A stretch of 64,000 bases of DNA from Azonexus sp. (GTDB lineage: Bacteria > Pseudomonadota > Gammaproteobacteria > Burkholderiales > Rhodocyclaceae), in assembly GCF_023150235.1 (NCBI RefSeq), contig NZ_JAKLLH010000010.1, positions 62,001-126,000 on the forward strand. The letters run 5' to 3'. How positions within the stretch are numbered: position 1 is the stretch's first letter; each line of letters opens with the position of its first letter. The notes beneath the pieces are model-generated. The model was given only the letters and a program-made list of their open reading frames with translations. It ran no database searches and was not told the DNA's origin. Positions 22,808 through 30,856 of this stretch are shown in pieces. The position numbers were made by a program, and so were the translations under genes.

Positions 22808-23239
22808 TTATTTACCGGCCGGTGCGCCAGCGGCGATCGGTGCGACAGCCGGGGCCGGGGCTGCCGGCTTGGCTTCGGTCTTTTCACGCTTGGCGTGCTT
22901 TTCGTGCTTCTCGCCCTTGTGGGCATGTTCCTTGGCCGGCTTGGTCACCGGTTTTGCGGCTTCTGCCTTGGCCGTGTCGGCCTTTACTTCGGGTTTTGCT
23001 TCAGGCTTGCTGGCCTCGACTGGCCTGGCTGCTTCCACCTTCTTTTCGACCGCTGCCGTGGCTGCCGGTGCAATTGCCGCGACGGCCGGTTTGGCTGCCG
23101 ATGCTGCCTGCGGGGCCGGGGCGGCAACTTTGGCGACCGGGCTGGCTTGCGGCGCAGGGGCGGTATTGCCCTGGGCGAAGGCAGCGGAAGCGAAGCCGGC
23201 GGCAACAGTCAGAGCCACGATCTGTTTGGAAACTTGCAT
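22808..23239 (-). CDS. Secreted Ala/Pro/Lys-rich low-complexity protein
   Basis: A 143-residue protein with a clear Sec signal (KQIVALTVAAGFASAAFA, cleavage before QGN). The mature chain is almost wholly Ala, Pro, Lys, Val and Glu with no folded domain, and includes a His/Lys patch (KEHAHKGEKHEKHAKREK) near residue 105. It resembles PAKKK-type disordered envelope proteins. Candidate roles are a periplasmic spacer or metal/DNA-binding tail; the sequence does not decide. CAGGAGATACAAA precedes the ATG. Confidence 0.7.
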   Translation of the reverse strand: MQVSKQIVALTVAAGFASAAFAQGNTAPAPQASPVAKVAAPAPQAASAAKPAVAAIAPAATAAVEKKVEAARPVEASKPEAKPEVKADTAKAEAAKPVTKPAKEHAHKGEKHEKHAKREKTEAKPAAPAPAVAPIAAGAPAGK

Positions 23240-23542
23240 TTTGTATCTCCTGGATTGGGTAGGTTGTTGCTTGGTTTTCAGGTGCTGACAACCCGATGCA
23301 GCGCCATGTGCCGAATAACGTGGGGGGTGACGCGGCCGATGTCAGGAGAAAGGTAAGTCTATGTATCGGGAGGTAAGCGATTGGTGACCAAACTATTCCG
23401 CTTCCGGCGCGATGCTGGATTTGGCGCTGTGTGCTCAGACTTGATTCTGGTCACGATCCAGTCGGGAAATTGAGCGCCCTGCTTGTAATTACCGGGTTCT
23501 GCTTGCTGACTGAGGGGGGCGGGTACGGTAGGATGCGGGACC
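23240..23542. other. Divergent spacer
   Basis: About 300 bases between the secreted low-complexity protein (minus) and the DUF3079 gene (plus). It must carry both promoters; I see no gene, RNA or strong repeat in it. Confidence 0.4.
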
Positions 23543-23764
23543 ATGGCCAAGAAATTTCCCTTGCATCCCAAGCATCCCGAACGTATTTGCTGGGGCTGCG
23601 ATCGCTATTGCGCAGCGGATGCGTTGATGTGTGGCAATGGTTCGGGACGAACTCAGCATCCGGTCGAGATGTTGGGTGACGATTGGTACGAATGGGGCGA
23701 CTGGGGTATCGAGCCGGATGAAAACGATCCCTCGGTGATTGTCCGCACTCCGGAACCCAAGTGA
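23543..23764 (+). CDS. DUF3079 family protein
   Basis: A 73-residue protein. MAKKFPLHPKHPERICWGCDRYC and GDDWYEWG are the pattern I associate with DUF3079, a small cysteine-containing family of proteobacteria of unknown function. Four cysteines near the N-terminus (CWGCDRYC, CGNGS) suggest a metal site. No signal peptide is present. Confidence 0.8.
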   Translation: MAKKFPLHPKHPERICWGCDRYCAADALMCGNGSGRTQHPVEMLGDDWYEWGDWGIEPDENDPSVIVRTPEPK

Positions 23765-23832
23765 TATGAAAAAGCCGAAGAACCTGATTGCTCTTCGGCG
23801 GGTAGCGAGCGCTTGCGGTGGAAAGCCCGGCT

Positions 23833-24024
23833 TCAACTGCCGTTCAACGGACTCAAGCCTCGCGCCGGCACGATGTAGCGTTTCATCTGGCTACCCTGCA
23901 TTCGCTGCACTTCCCACATGGGCTGGCCCTTGACCGTGGCTACTTGCTGCAGGGCCGTGACTATTTCACCCAATTTGACGCAGAGATAGTTTGCATCACG
24001 CTCGATCAACACCGTCGACTTCAT
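23833..24024 (-). CDS. Small hypothetical protein, 63 aa
   Basis: Begins MKSTVLIERDANYLCVKLGEI and ends RYIVPARGLSPLNGS. AAAGGAGG lies 8 bases upstream of the ATG at 24024, a strong ribosome binding site, which supports a real gene and this start over the longer frame. I do not recognise the family. It faces the DUF3079 gene tail to tail. Confidence 0.6.
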   Translation of the reverse strand: MKSTVLIERDANYLCVKLGEIVTALQQVATVKGQPMWEVQRMQGSQMKRYIVPARGLSPLNGS

Positions 24025-24180
24025 CGGAGAACCTCCTTTGGATGGAACGTAGGACAAAACGAACGCTTTTATCCTACGCCGGACGGCAGCTTTTGTTGAG
24101 CGTAGATGGATTTCGGTAAAAACTGATTGTTACCGTTATCTTTCTGTGTTTTCCACTAGGCGGGGGGAGGAGAAATCTCT

Positions 24181-24196
24181 GTGTAACTTAGGTTAC
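24181..24196. promoter_or_regulatory. 16-bp palindrome upstream of outer-membrane gene
   Basis: TGTAACTTAGGTTACA, a perfect inverted repeat with 4-base centre, 64 bases before the start of the outer-membrane protein gene. It has the form of a dimeric regulator operator; the regulator is unknown. Confidence 0.45.
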
Positions 24197-24259
24197 AGAC
24201 GCATCGTGTGCTTGGGATCGAGAATGCACGTCTTCCAATAGCTCGATACGAGGAAAGAA

Positions 24260-24811
24260 ATGCACAAGAAAATTTTTGCCGGATTGATGTTTGCCACCCT
24301 TTCGGCTGCGGCCATGCCGGTTCTGGCCGATGGTTTCAAGCTCTTCCCCATTCTGCAGCCGGGTTTCAAGGCCGAGCCGACCGTGGCGGTGACTGCCGGC
24401 ATGATGAAGGTTTCCGGCAATCGCGATGACCAGATCGGCGTTTATGGCCTGGAATTCAGCATGAACTGCGGCCTGTTTCAGACAGCAGATCAGCGGATTC
24501 GCACCCACCTGGCGTTCAATCGTGCCGATGAATCCGGTCTGAAGTACACCTCGCTCGAGTTGTCCCCACGCTATACCGTACCCTTGGGTGGTGGTTTCTC
24601 CTTCGGTGCTGGTCCGGCGCTGGCCTGGGTCAAGGCGGATGTTTCCCGTGGCGACAAGGATTTGTTCGGTTACGGTGCGGCAGCCGGTGTGGCTTATCGC
24701 AGCGGTGCCTATTTCTCAGGGCTTGACCTGCGCTATCTCAATACCGATCGCCGCGAGGAGATTGGCCTTGAGAACTGGGCCGTCAACTTCAAACTCGGCG
24801 TTAATTTCTGA
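24260..24811 (+). CDS. Outer-membrane beta-barrel protein (porin-like, small)
   Basis: A 183-residue protein with a signal peptide (MHKKIFAGLMFATLSAAAMPVLA) and alternating short strands ending in a C-terminal aromatic residue (FKLGVNF), the BAM recognition pattern. ELSPRYTVPLGGGFSFGAGPALAWV and YRSGAYFSGLDLRYLNTD look like barrel hairpins. The length would fit about eight strands, as in OmpW/OmpX-sized barrels. CGAGGAAAGAA precedes the ATG. Cargo and role are unknown. Confidence 0.8.
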   Translation: MHKKIFAGLMFATLSAAAMPVLADGFKLFPILQPGFKAEPTVAVTAGMMKVSGNRDDQIGVYGLEFSMNCGLFQTADQRIRTHLAFNRADESGLKYTSLELSPRYTVPLGGGFSFGAGPALAWVKADVSRGDKDLFGYGAAAGVAYRSGAYFSGLDLRYLNTDRREEIGLENWAVNFKLGVNF

Positions 24812-24870
24812 CCCGCTTTCTTCCTTGGAAGAAAATTGCCAGATTGGGCGCTCCGTGTGGGCGCCCATCC

Positions 24871-25341
24871 TTATTGCAATGAGCCCTGCGCCGCCAGGGT
24901 GCGGAGGATGCGGACGCAATCGAGGTCGGACTGCTGGTAGGCCGACTTGACGTAGTCGATGTAGGCCCGCTCTTCCGAATTCGGGTTGGCGGCAAAACCC
25001 GTGGCGTAGGTAAAGCGCAGGAACAGCGCACCGACTTCGGGTTCCTCGATGGTGATGGTCAGGCTGCCGCCGGCGTGCTCGGCGTTGGCCTCGATCTCGA
25101 AACGGACCCAGTGCTCATGGGCGAGGGTGACCCGGTCACGGATGATGGCGGCGCCGAAGTTCAGCTCGCGCAACAGGTAATCGGCATGACGTTCGACGAT
25201 GGTGCAGCTTTCCAGCCCAGGAAGAAAAGGGGTGGCATCCTCGACGCGGTGCAGCAATCCTGCCCAGATCTGGGGGCGAGTCAGGGTTTCGGTCAGGGGG
25301 TTGTTCAGATCGTTGATCTGGATAAGGTGCTCGAAGTTCAT
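24871..25341 (-). CDS. DUF1857 / SRPBCC family protein
   Basis: A 156-residue cytosolic protein. MNFEHLIQINDLNNPLTETLTRPQIWAGLLHRVEDA matches the start of DUF1857 (AtaL-like) proteins in the SRPBCC hydrophobic-ligand fold. It is divergent from rsuA with only 23 bases between starts, so the promoters must overlap or lie in the coding sequence. Function is unknown. Confidence 0.8.
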   Translation of the reverse strand: MNFEHLIQINDLNNPLTETLTRPQIWAGLLHRVEDATPFLPGLESCTIVERHADYLLRELNFGAAIIRDRVTLAHEHWVRFEIEANAEHAGGSLTITIEEPEVGALFLRFTYATGFAANPNSEERAYIDYVKSAYQQSDLDCVRILRTLAAQGSLQ

Positions 25342-25364
25342 CCCGGAATGGTAGCATCCTGCCC

Positions 25365-26072
25365 ATGCAACTCGAACGACTCCTGCAAAAACACGGCTTC
25401 GGCACCCGCAAAGGCTGCCGCTCTCTCATCCGCCAGGAACGCGTCGGCGTCAATGGGGTCGTCTGCGACGATCCTTTTGCCGATGTCGACACCGACGGCC
25501 TGATGTTCACGGTCGACGACGTCGAATGGCCATTTTGCGAGCATGCCTCGCTGCTGCTGCACAAGCCGGGCGGCTACGAATGCTCGCGCAAGCCGCAGCA
25601 CCATCCTTCGGTGCTTGAACTGCTGCCTTTGCCCTTGTGCGAACGCGGCGTGCAGCCGATCGGACGGCTCGACGAAGACACCACCGGCTTGCTGCTGATC
25701 ACCGACGACGGCCAACTCAACCATGTCCTGACCTCGGCCAAGCGCAAGGTGCCCAAGGTCTATCTGGCGACCACCAAGCATCCGCTTGATGCCGGCCAGA
25801 TCGAACAATTGCTGGCCGGGGTCGAATTACACGATGATCCCGAGCCGGTCACTGCCGCCGGGGCCGAGATCGTCGAGCCGCACTTGCTGCGCCTGACGAT
25901 CACCGAAGGCAAGTACCACCAGGTCAAACGGATGGTTGCCGCCGTCGGCAATCGGGTCGAGGCGCTGCATCGCGAGCGGATCGGCGAGTTGAGCTTGCCG
26001 GCCGATCTCAAGCCCGGCGAATGGCGCTGGCTATCCACGGTCGACCTGCAAAAGCTCGGATATTTGCCATGA
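25365..26072 (+). CDS. rsuA: 16S rRNA pseudouridine synthase RsuA
   Basis: A 235-residue enzyme. The N-terminal S4-like domain starts MQLERLLQKHGFGTRKGCRSLIRQERV; the catalytic Asp is in GRLDEDTTGLLLITDDG; KVYLATTKHPL and GKYHQVKRMVAAVGNRVEALHR follow. It should modify U516 of 16S rRNA. Two palindrome half-sites lie in the gene (25508-25517 and 26036-26045), encoding FTVDD and STVDL. Its stop overlaps the start of the OxyR gene (ATGA). Confidence 0.9.
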   Translation: MQLERLLQKHGFGTRKGCRSLIRQERVGVNGVVCDDPFADVDTDGLMFTVDDVEWPFCEHASLLLHKPGGYECSRKPQHHPSVLELLPLPLCERGVQPIGRLDEDTTGLLLITDDGQLNHVLTSAKRKVPKVYLATTKHPLDAGQIEQLLAGVELHDDPEPVTAAGAEIVEPHLLRLTITEGKYHQVKRMVAAVGNRVEALHRERIGELSLPADLKPGEWRWLSTVDLQKLGYLP

Positions 26073-26986
26073 CCCTGACCGAGATGCGCTACATCGTCGC
26101 GCTCGCTCGCGAGCGTCACTTTGGTCGTGCTGCCGAGGCTTGCCACGTCAGCCAGCCGACCTTGTCGGTCGCGTTGAAAAAGGTCGAGGGGCAACTCGGC
26201 GCGCCGCTTTTCGAGCGAGCTGCGAGCGAGGTGCGGATCACGCCGCTGGGCGAACGCATCGTCGCCCAGGCGCGGCGGGTGCTTGACGAGGCCGTGCGCC
26301 TGGAAGAAATCGCCAGCAGCGTCGGCGACCCGCTGACTGGCTCCTTGCGCGTCGGGGTGATCTACACCATCGCCCCGTACCTGCTGCCGCAACTGATCCC
26401 GGCGCTGCATCGCGAGGCGCCGAAGATGCCGCTCTTCCTCAAGGAAGACTTTACCGGCAACCTGATTCCGGCGCTCAAGGCCGGCGATCTCGATGTGATC
26501 GTGATCGCGCTGCCGCTGGTGGAACCTGGCCTGGTGGCGCAGCCGGTTTACCGCGAAGCTTTCCGCCTCGTCGTGCCGGCAGAGCACCCTTGGGCAGTGC
26601 GAGATGCGGTCGATAGCAGCGAGCTCGACGGTGAAAATCTCCTCTTACTCGGCCAGGGCAACTGTTTTCGCGATCAGGTACTGGAATCTTGTCCGCGACT
26701 TTCCAGCGAAAATGCCTTGCAGCATGCGATTGAAGGCAGTTCGCTGGAGACCATTCGCCACATGGTCGCCAGCGGTGCCGGTGTGGCGGTAATGCCAAGT
26801 ACGGCGGCCGATCCCCTGGTAAAACGCGAAGCCTTGGTCAAGGTGCTTCCCTTGACCGCCAGTGAGCTACCGCATCGTACCGTGGGCCTGGTCTGGCGAG
26901 TCAGCTTTCCCCGACCGCAGGCTATCGACGCACTGCGGGCCGCGGTGCTGTCCTGCCAATTGCCCGGAGCGGCGCCGGTACGCTGA
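26069..26986 (+). CDS. oxyR: Peroxide-sensing LysR regulator OxyR
   Basis: A 305-residue LysR-type regulator with the winged-helix MTLTEMRYIVALARERHFGRAAEACHVSQPTLS. The redox pair C199 and C208 in GQGNCFRDQVLESC has the same numbering and spacing as in E. coli OxyR, so peroxide sensing by disulfide is likely. The start ATG at 26069 overlaps the rsuA TGA; coupling to rsuA is unusual since OxyR is more often divergent from a catalase or peroxiredoxin gene. No such target gene is beside it here. Confidence 0.93.
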   Translation: MTLTEMRYIVALARERHFGRAAEACHVSQPTLSVALKKVEGQLGAPLFERAASEVRITPLGERIVAQARRVLDEAVRLEEIASSVGDPLTGSLRVGVIYTIAPYLLPQLIPALHREAPKMPLFLKEDFTGNLIPALKAGDLDVIVIALPLVEPGLVAQPVYREAFRLVVPAEHPWAVRDAVDSSELDGENLLLLGQGNCFRDQVLESCPRLSSENALQHAIEGSSLETIRHMVASGAGVAVMPSTAADPLVKREALVKVLPLTASELPHRTVGLVWRVSFPRPQAIDALRAAVLSCQLPGAAPVR

Positions 26987-27093
26987 GTGACGCCTGGAGC
27001 AAGCTCGCATCCGAAGCGGATCGAGAAAAATCCGCGTCATTGATCCGCGTTGAAACCTAGCCTTCGCGAAACCAGGCCCTCGTTTTTGGTGGC

Positions 27094-29628
27094 TCAGGTT
27101 TCGCTGGTTTCCGTCTTCTTGCTGGCGGGTGCTTTTTTTGCCGCCGGCTTGCGCGCCTCGAACTCGAAGCCGACCTTGCCGTCCTTGCCCAGCACCAGGA
27201 AGGCCGAGAATTTGCGGCGGGTGCGGTTGGAGACGAATTCCTTGAGCAGGTCGGTCTTGCCTTCGCCCAGCAGCTTCTGCATCTGGGCGGCTTCGATCGG
27301 CTGCTGCAGAATCACCTTGCCGGAGCGGAAATCGCAGGTCTTGCCGCTGCCGACGGCTTTTTCACAGACGTAGTTGCTGTTGTTGTCATAAACGCTGGCG
27401 GCGCATTTCGGACACTTGCCAAGTGCGGTCTGAGCGGAAAAATCGACCGGCTCGGCGTTTTCGTCGTCATCCTTGCCCTGGCCGAAGTCGAATTCCGGCA
27501 TTTTTTCCGGATTGAGCTTGATCGCGGCGGCGAAACTGCGGCCCATCTTGTTGCGGAAACCGGTCAGCGGGCCGACCTGGCCTTCGGTGAGCAAGGTTTC
27601 GATTTCGGCCGGCTCGAACTGGCGGCCGGCGACGATCTTCCACAGCGCGTAGTCGCAGCCGCCGCACTGGAATTTCTTGTAGGTCTCGCGGATCTGGCCG
27701 CCGCACTTGGGGCAGGGCACGGTCAGAACGCCGAAGTCACCCGGGATGGTGTCGGCTTCGTAGCTCTTGGCGCGCTCGACGACGTGGCGGGTCATCTCGG
27801 CGATTTCGCGCATGAATTCGGCGCGGGTGAATTCGCCCTTTTCGATGCGCGACAGCTTGGCTTCCCACTCGCCGGTCAGTTCCGGCTGGGTCAGTTCGTT
27901 GACGCCGAGACCGTTCAACAGGGTCATCAGCGAGAAGGCCTTGGCCATCGGAATCAGTTCGCGGCCTTCGCGCAGCATGTATTGCTCGCCGATCAGGTTT
28001 TCAATGATCTGCGCCCGGGTGGCCGGGGTGCCGAGACCGCGCCCGGCCATCGCCGCCTTGAACTCCTCGTCGTCGACCATCTTGCCGGCACCTTCCATCG
28101 CCGAGAGCAGGGTCGCTTCCGAATAACGCGGTGGCGGCTTGGTGGCGTTGGCCTTGACCGTGACTTCTTCGGTTTTGACCTTTTCCTTGGGGTTGACCGC
28201 AACCAGCGTGCCTTCGCCGTCTTCCTGACTGTCCTTGCCGTACACCGCCAGCCAGCCCGGTTGCACCAGCACCTTGCCTTCGGTCTTGAACGGATGGCTG
28301 GCGACGCGGGTGATGCGGGTGGTGACCAGGTATTCGGCGGCGGGGAAGAAGACCGCGAGGAAGCGCTTGACCACGAAGTCGTAGAGCTTCTGCTCGGCTT
28401 CGTTGAGATTCTTCGGCGCTTGCGGCGTCGGGATGATCGCGAAGTGGTCGCTGACCTTGGCGTTATTGAAGATGCGCTTGTTCGGGATCACCCAGTTGCG
28501 CGCCAGCACCTGGTGCGCGAACGGCGAATAACGCGAGAGCAGGACTTCGTCGTGGCCCTTGCCGGCGCCTTCGCCGGTGAGCACCGACAGCGTCGCCTTG
28601 ACCGTCGCCAGGTAGTCTTCCGGCAGGTAGCGCGAGTCGGTCCGCGGATAGGTCAGGACCTTGTGTTTTTCGTACAGCGCCTGCGCCAGCGACAGCGTGG
28701 TCTTGGCCGAGAAGCCGAAGCGGGAGTTGGCCTCGCGCTGCAGGCTGGTGAGATCGAAAAGGAGCGGCGAGAGGCGGGTTTCCGGCTTGGATTCCTCGCT
28801 GACTTCGCCCGGCTGGCCGCTGGTCGCGGCGCGGATGGCTTCGGCGCGGGCTTGTTCCCAGAGGCGGTCGGCGCGCGCATGCTCGTCGTCCTGCTTGCCC
28901 TTGTAGCCCTCGTCGAACCACTTGCCGATGTAGTTGCCGGCAGCGGCACCGAATTCGGCTTCGACTTCCCAGTAATTGCGCGGCTTGAATTCGCGGATTT
29001 TCTTTTCACGCTCGACCACGATGGCCAGCGTCGGGGTTTGTACGCGGCCGACGGTGGTCAGGTGGAAACCGCCGGTCTTCGAGTTGAAGGCGGTCATCGC
29101 GCGGGTGCCGTTGATCCCGACCAGCCAGTCGGATTCGGAACGGCAGACGGCGGCATCGGCCAGGCCTTGCAGTTCGCTGCCCGGACGCAGGCGGGCGAAG
29201 CCGTCGCGGATCGCCTGCGGCGTCATCGACTGCAGCCACAGGCGCTGCACCGGCTTCTTGCTGCCGACGTGCTGGGCGATGTAGTTGAAGATCAATTCAC
29301 CTTCGCGCCCCGCGTCGCAGGCGTTCACCAGGCCTTCGACGTCCTTGCGCTTGATCAGCTTGGTCAGCACCTTGAGCCGGGCGGCACTTTTCTCGATCGG
29401 AGACAGAGCAAAGTGCGGCGGAATCACCGGCAGGTGGGCAAACGACCATTTGCCGCGCTTGACCTCGAATTCTTCCGGGCAGGCCAGTTCGAGCAGGTGG
29501 CCGACCGCCGACGAGAGGACGAATTGCTCGCTCTCGAAATAGTCGTCGTGCTTGGTGAACCCGCCCAGTGCCTTGGCGATGTCGCTGGCGACGGAGGGTT
29601 TTTCGGCGATGATCAGCTTCTTGCTCAT
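27094..29628 (-). CDS. topB: DNA topoisomerase III
   Basis: An 844-residue type IA topoisomerase. The TOPRIM begins KKLIIAEKPSVASDIAKALGG, the catalytic Tyr is in VLTYPRTDSRYLPEDY, and the C-terminus has zinc-binding CPKCGGQIRE...CGGC and CPKCAASVYDN...C motifs, ending in a basic Lys/Ala tail. It decatenates DNA during replication and recombination. Length is greater than E. coli TopB, mostly from the C-terminal zinc region. It precedes dprA on the same strand (transcribed after it, about 90 bases). Confidence 0.95.
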   Translation of the reverse strand: MSKKLIIAEKPSVASDIAKALGGFTKHDDYFESEQFVLSSAVGHLLELACPEEFEVKRGKWSFAHLPVIPPHFALSPIEKSAARLKVLTKLIKRKDVEGLVNACDAGREGELIFNYIAQHVGSKKPVQRLWLQSMTPQAIRDGFARLRPGSELQGLADAAVCRSESDWLVGINGTRAMTAFNSKTGGFHLTTVGRVQTPTLAIVVEREKKIREFKPRNYWEVEAEFGAAAGNYIGKWFDEGYKGKQDDEHARADRLWEQARAEAIRAATSGQPGEVSEESKPETRLSPLLFDLTSLQREANSRFGFSAKTTLSLAQALYEKHKVLTYPRTDSRYLPEDYLATVKATLSVLTGEGAGKGHDEVLLSRYSPFAHQVLARNWVIPNKRIFNNAKVSDHFAIIPTPQAPKNLNEAEQKLYDFVVKRFLAVFFPAAEYLVTTRITRVASHPFKTEGKVLVQPGWLAVYGKDSQEDGEGTLVAVNPKEKVKTEEVTVKANATKPPPRYSEATLLSAMEGAGKMVDDEEFKAAMAGRGLGTPATRAQIIENLIGEQYMLREGRELIPMAKAFSLMTLLNGLGVNELTQPELTGEWEAKLSRIEKGEFTRAEFMREIAEMTRHVVERAKSYEADTIPGDFGVLTVPCPKCGGQIRETYKKFQCGGCDYALWKIVAGRQFEPAEIETLLTEGQVGPLTGFRNKMGRSFAAAIKLNPEKMPEFDFGQGKDDDENAEPVDFSAQTALGKCPKCAASVYDNNSNYVCEKAVGSGKTCDFRSGKVILQQPIEAAQMQKLLGEGKTDLLKEFVSNRTRRKFSAFLVLGKDGKVGFEFEARKPAAKKAPASKKTETSET

Positions 29629-29719
29629 GGTTCCTGCCTTTGGTTTTGCCGGCGCATGTTAGTGTCCGGTGGACGCCTTGGCAAGTTGTCGTAGGGGTGC
29701 CGTGATGGAAGAGGGGGTC

Positions 29720-30838
29720 TCAGGCGCTCAGCCGCTGGTAGCGGTTACCGGGGAGTGGTGCAATTTTGCCCGCCAGTTCGAGGTCGAGCAGGGCCGCGGA
29801 CAAGGCGCTGCTGCCAAGGCCGGAGCGGACGGCAAGTTCGTCGAAAGTGCAGGGGTCGTAGCCGAGCGCGGCAAGCAGCGGGGTATCGGCTTCCGCGCCA
29901 TCGACGGCGGCGGACCCGCTCTCGGCGATCCGGCTGGCGCGCTTCTCGAGAAGCGCGGGTTGAGTCAGTTGCGCCGTCAATTCTTCGAGGATGTCGGCGG
30001 CGCTTTCAACCAGCTTGGCGCCCTGCTTGAGCAATCGGTGACAACCACGGGCCAGCGGCGAGTGGATCGATCCGGGAATGGCGAAGACCTCGCGCCCCTG
30101 TTCGCCGGCCAGGCGGGCCGTGATCAGCGAACCGGATTCCGGCGCCGCCTCGACAACGAGCACGCCAAGGGAGAGACCGGCAATGATCCGGTTGCGGCGG
30201 GGAAAGTGGTGTGCCATGACCGGCGTGCCGAGTGGAAACTCGGAGACGATCGCGCCATGCTCGGCGATCGCCAGCGCCAGATCCTTGTTGCGGGCGGGGT
30301 AGACGCGGTCGACACCGGTGCCGATGACCGCGATGGTGGCCCCGGTCGCGGCCAGGGCGCCACGATGGGCGGCCGCATCTATCCCCAGCGCCAGGCCGCT
30401 GGTGATGGTCAGTCCGGCACCGGCCAGCGTCCGGGCAAAATCCTCGGCGTTACGCAATCCTTGCGCGCTTGCGTTGCGGCTGCCGACGATGCCCAGGCCA
30501 GTGCTGTGCAACAGTTCCAATCGGCCGCGTACGTAGAGGAGAGTTGGCGGATCGGGAATTTGCAGCAGGGCCGGCGGGTAAGCGGCATCGGCCAGGGTGA
30601 CGATGTGTTGCCCCGGCGCTTGCGCCCAGTCCAATCCACGGTCGACGGCTTCGCCGGGGCAAAAATCGAAGAGCGTGTCCGCGCGCGCACCGATCACCTG
30701 TCGTACGGCTTCCCGGTCGGCGGCATAGATCGCTTCCGGCAAGCCGAAGGCCGCCAGCAACTTGCGCTGGCTTTCGCCGCCGATACCGGGCGTCCGGGTC
30801 AGGCGCAGCCAGGCGGCGAGGGCGTTCGGATCGCGCAT
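29720..30838 (-). CDS. dprA: DNA-processing protein DprA
   Basis: A 372-residue DprA/Smf protein. An N-terminal helical domain (AAWLRLTRTPGIGGESQRKLLAAFG) leads to the Rossmann core (GLGIVGSRNASAQG, SGLALGIDAAAHRGAL, VIGTGVDRVYPARN), with a C-terminal winged-helix-like end (DELAVRSGLGSSALSAALLDLELAGKI). It loads RecA on incoming single-stranded DNA in transformation. It follows the LysM gene by 18 bases, a pairing common in betaproteobacteria. A palindrome half-site at 30637-30646 encodes AVDRG. Confidence 0.94.
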   Translation of the reverse strand: MRDPNALAAWLRLTRTPGIGGESQRKLLAAFGLPEAIYAADREAVRQVIGARADTLFDFCPGEAVDRGLDWAQAPGQHIVTLADAAYPPALLQIPDPPTLLYVRGRLELLHSTGLGIVGSRNASAQGLRNAEDFARTLAGAGLTITSGLALGIDAAAHRGALAATGATIAVIGTGVDRVYPARNKDLALAIAEHGAIVSEFPLGTPVMAHHFPRRNRIIAGLSLGVLVVEAAPESGSLITARLAGEQGREVFAIPGSIHSPLARGCHRLLKQGAKLVESAADILEELTAQLTQPALLEKRASRIAESGSAAVDGAEADTPLLAALGYDPCTFDELAVRSGLGSSALSAALLDLELAGKIAPLPGNRYQRLSA

Positions 30839-30856
30839 GTCCGGTTTTCTGCCAGC

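Noticed and set aside
27784-29694. 636-aa plus-strand frame opposite topB
   Set aside because: Shadow of topB with Ala/Gly/Arg/Val bias.
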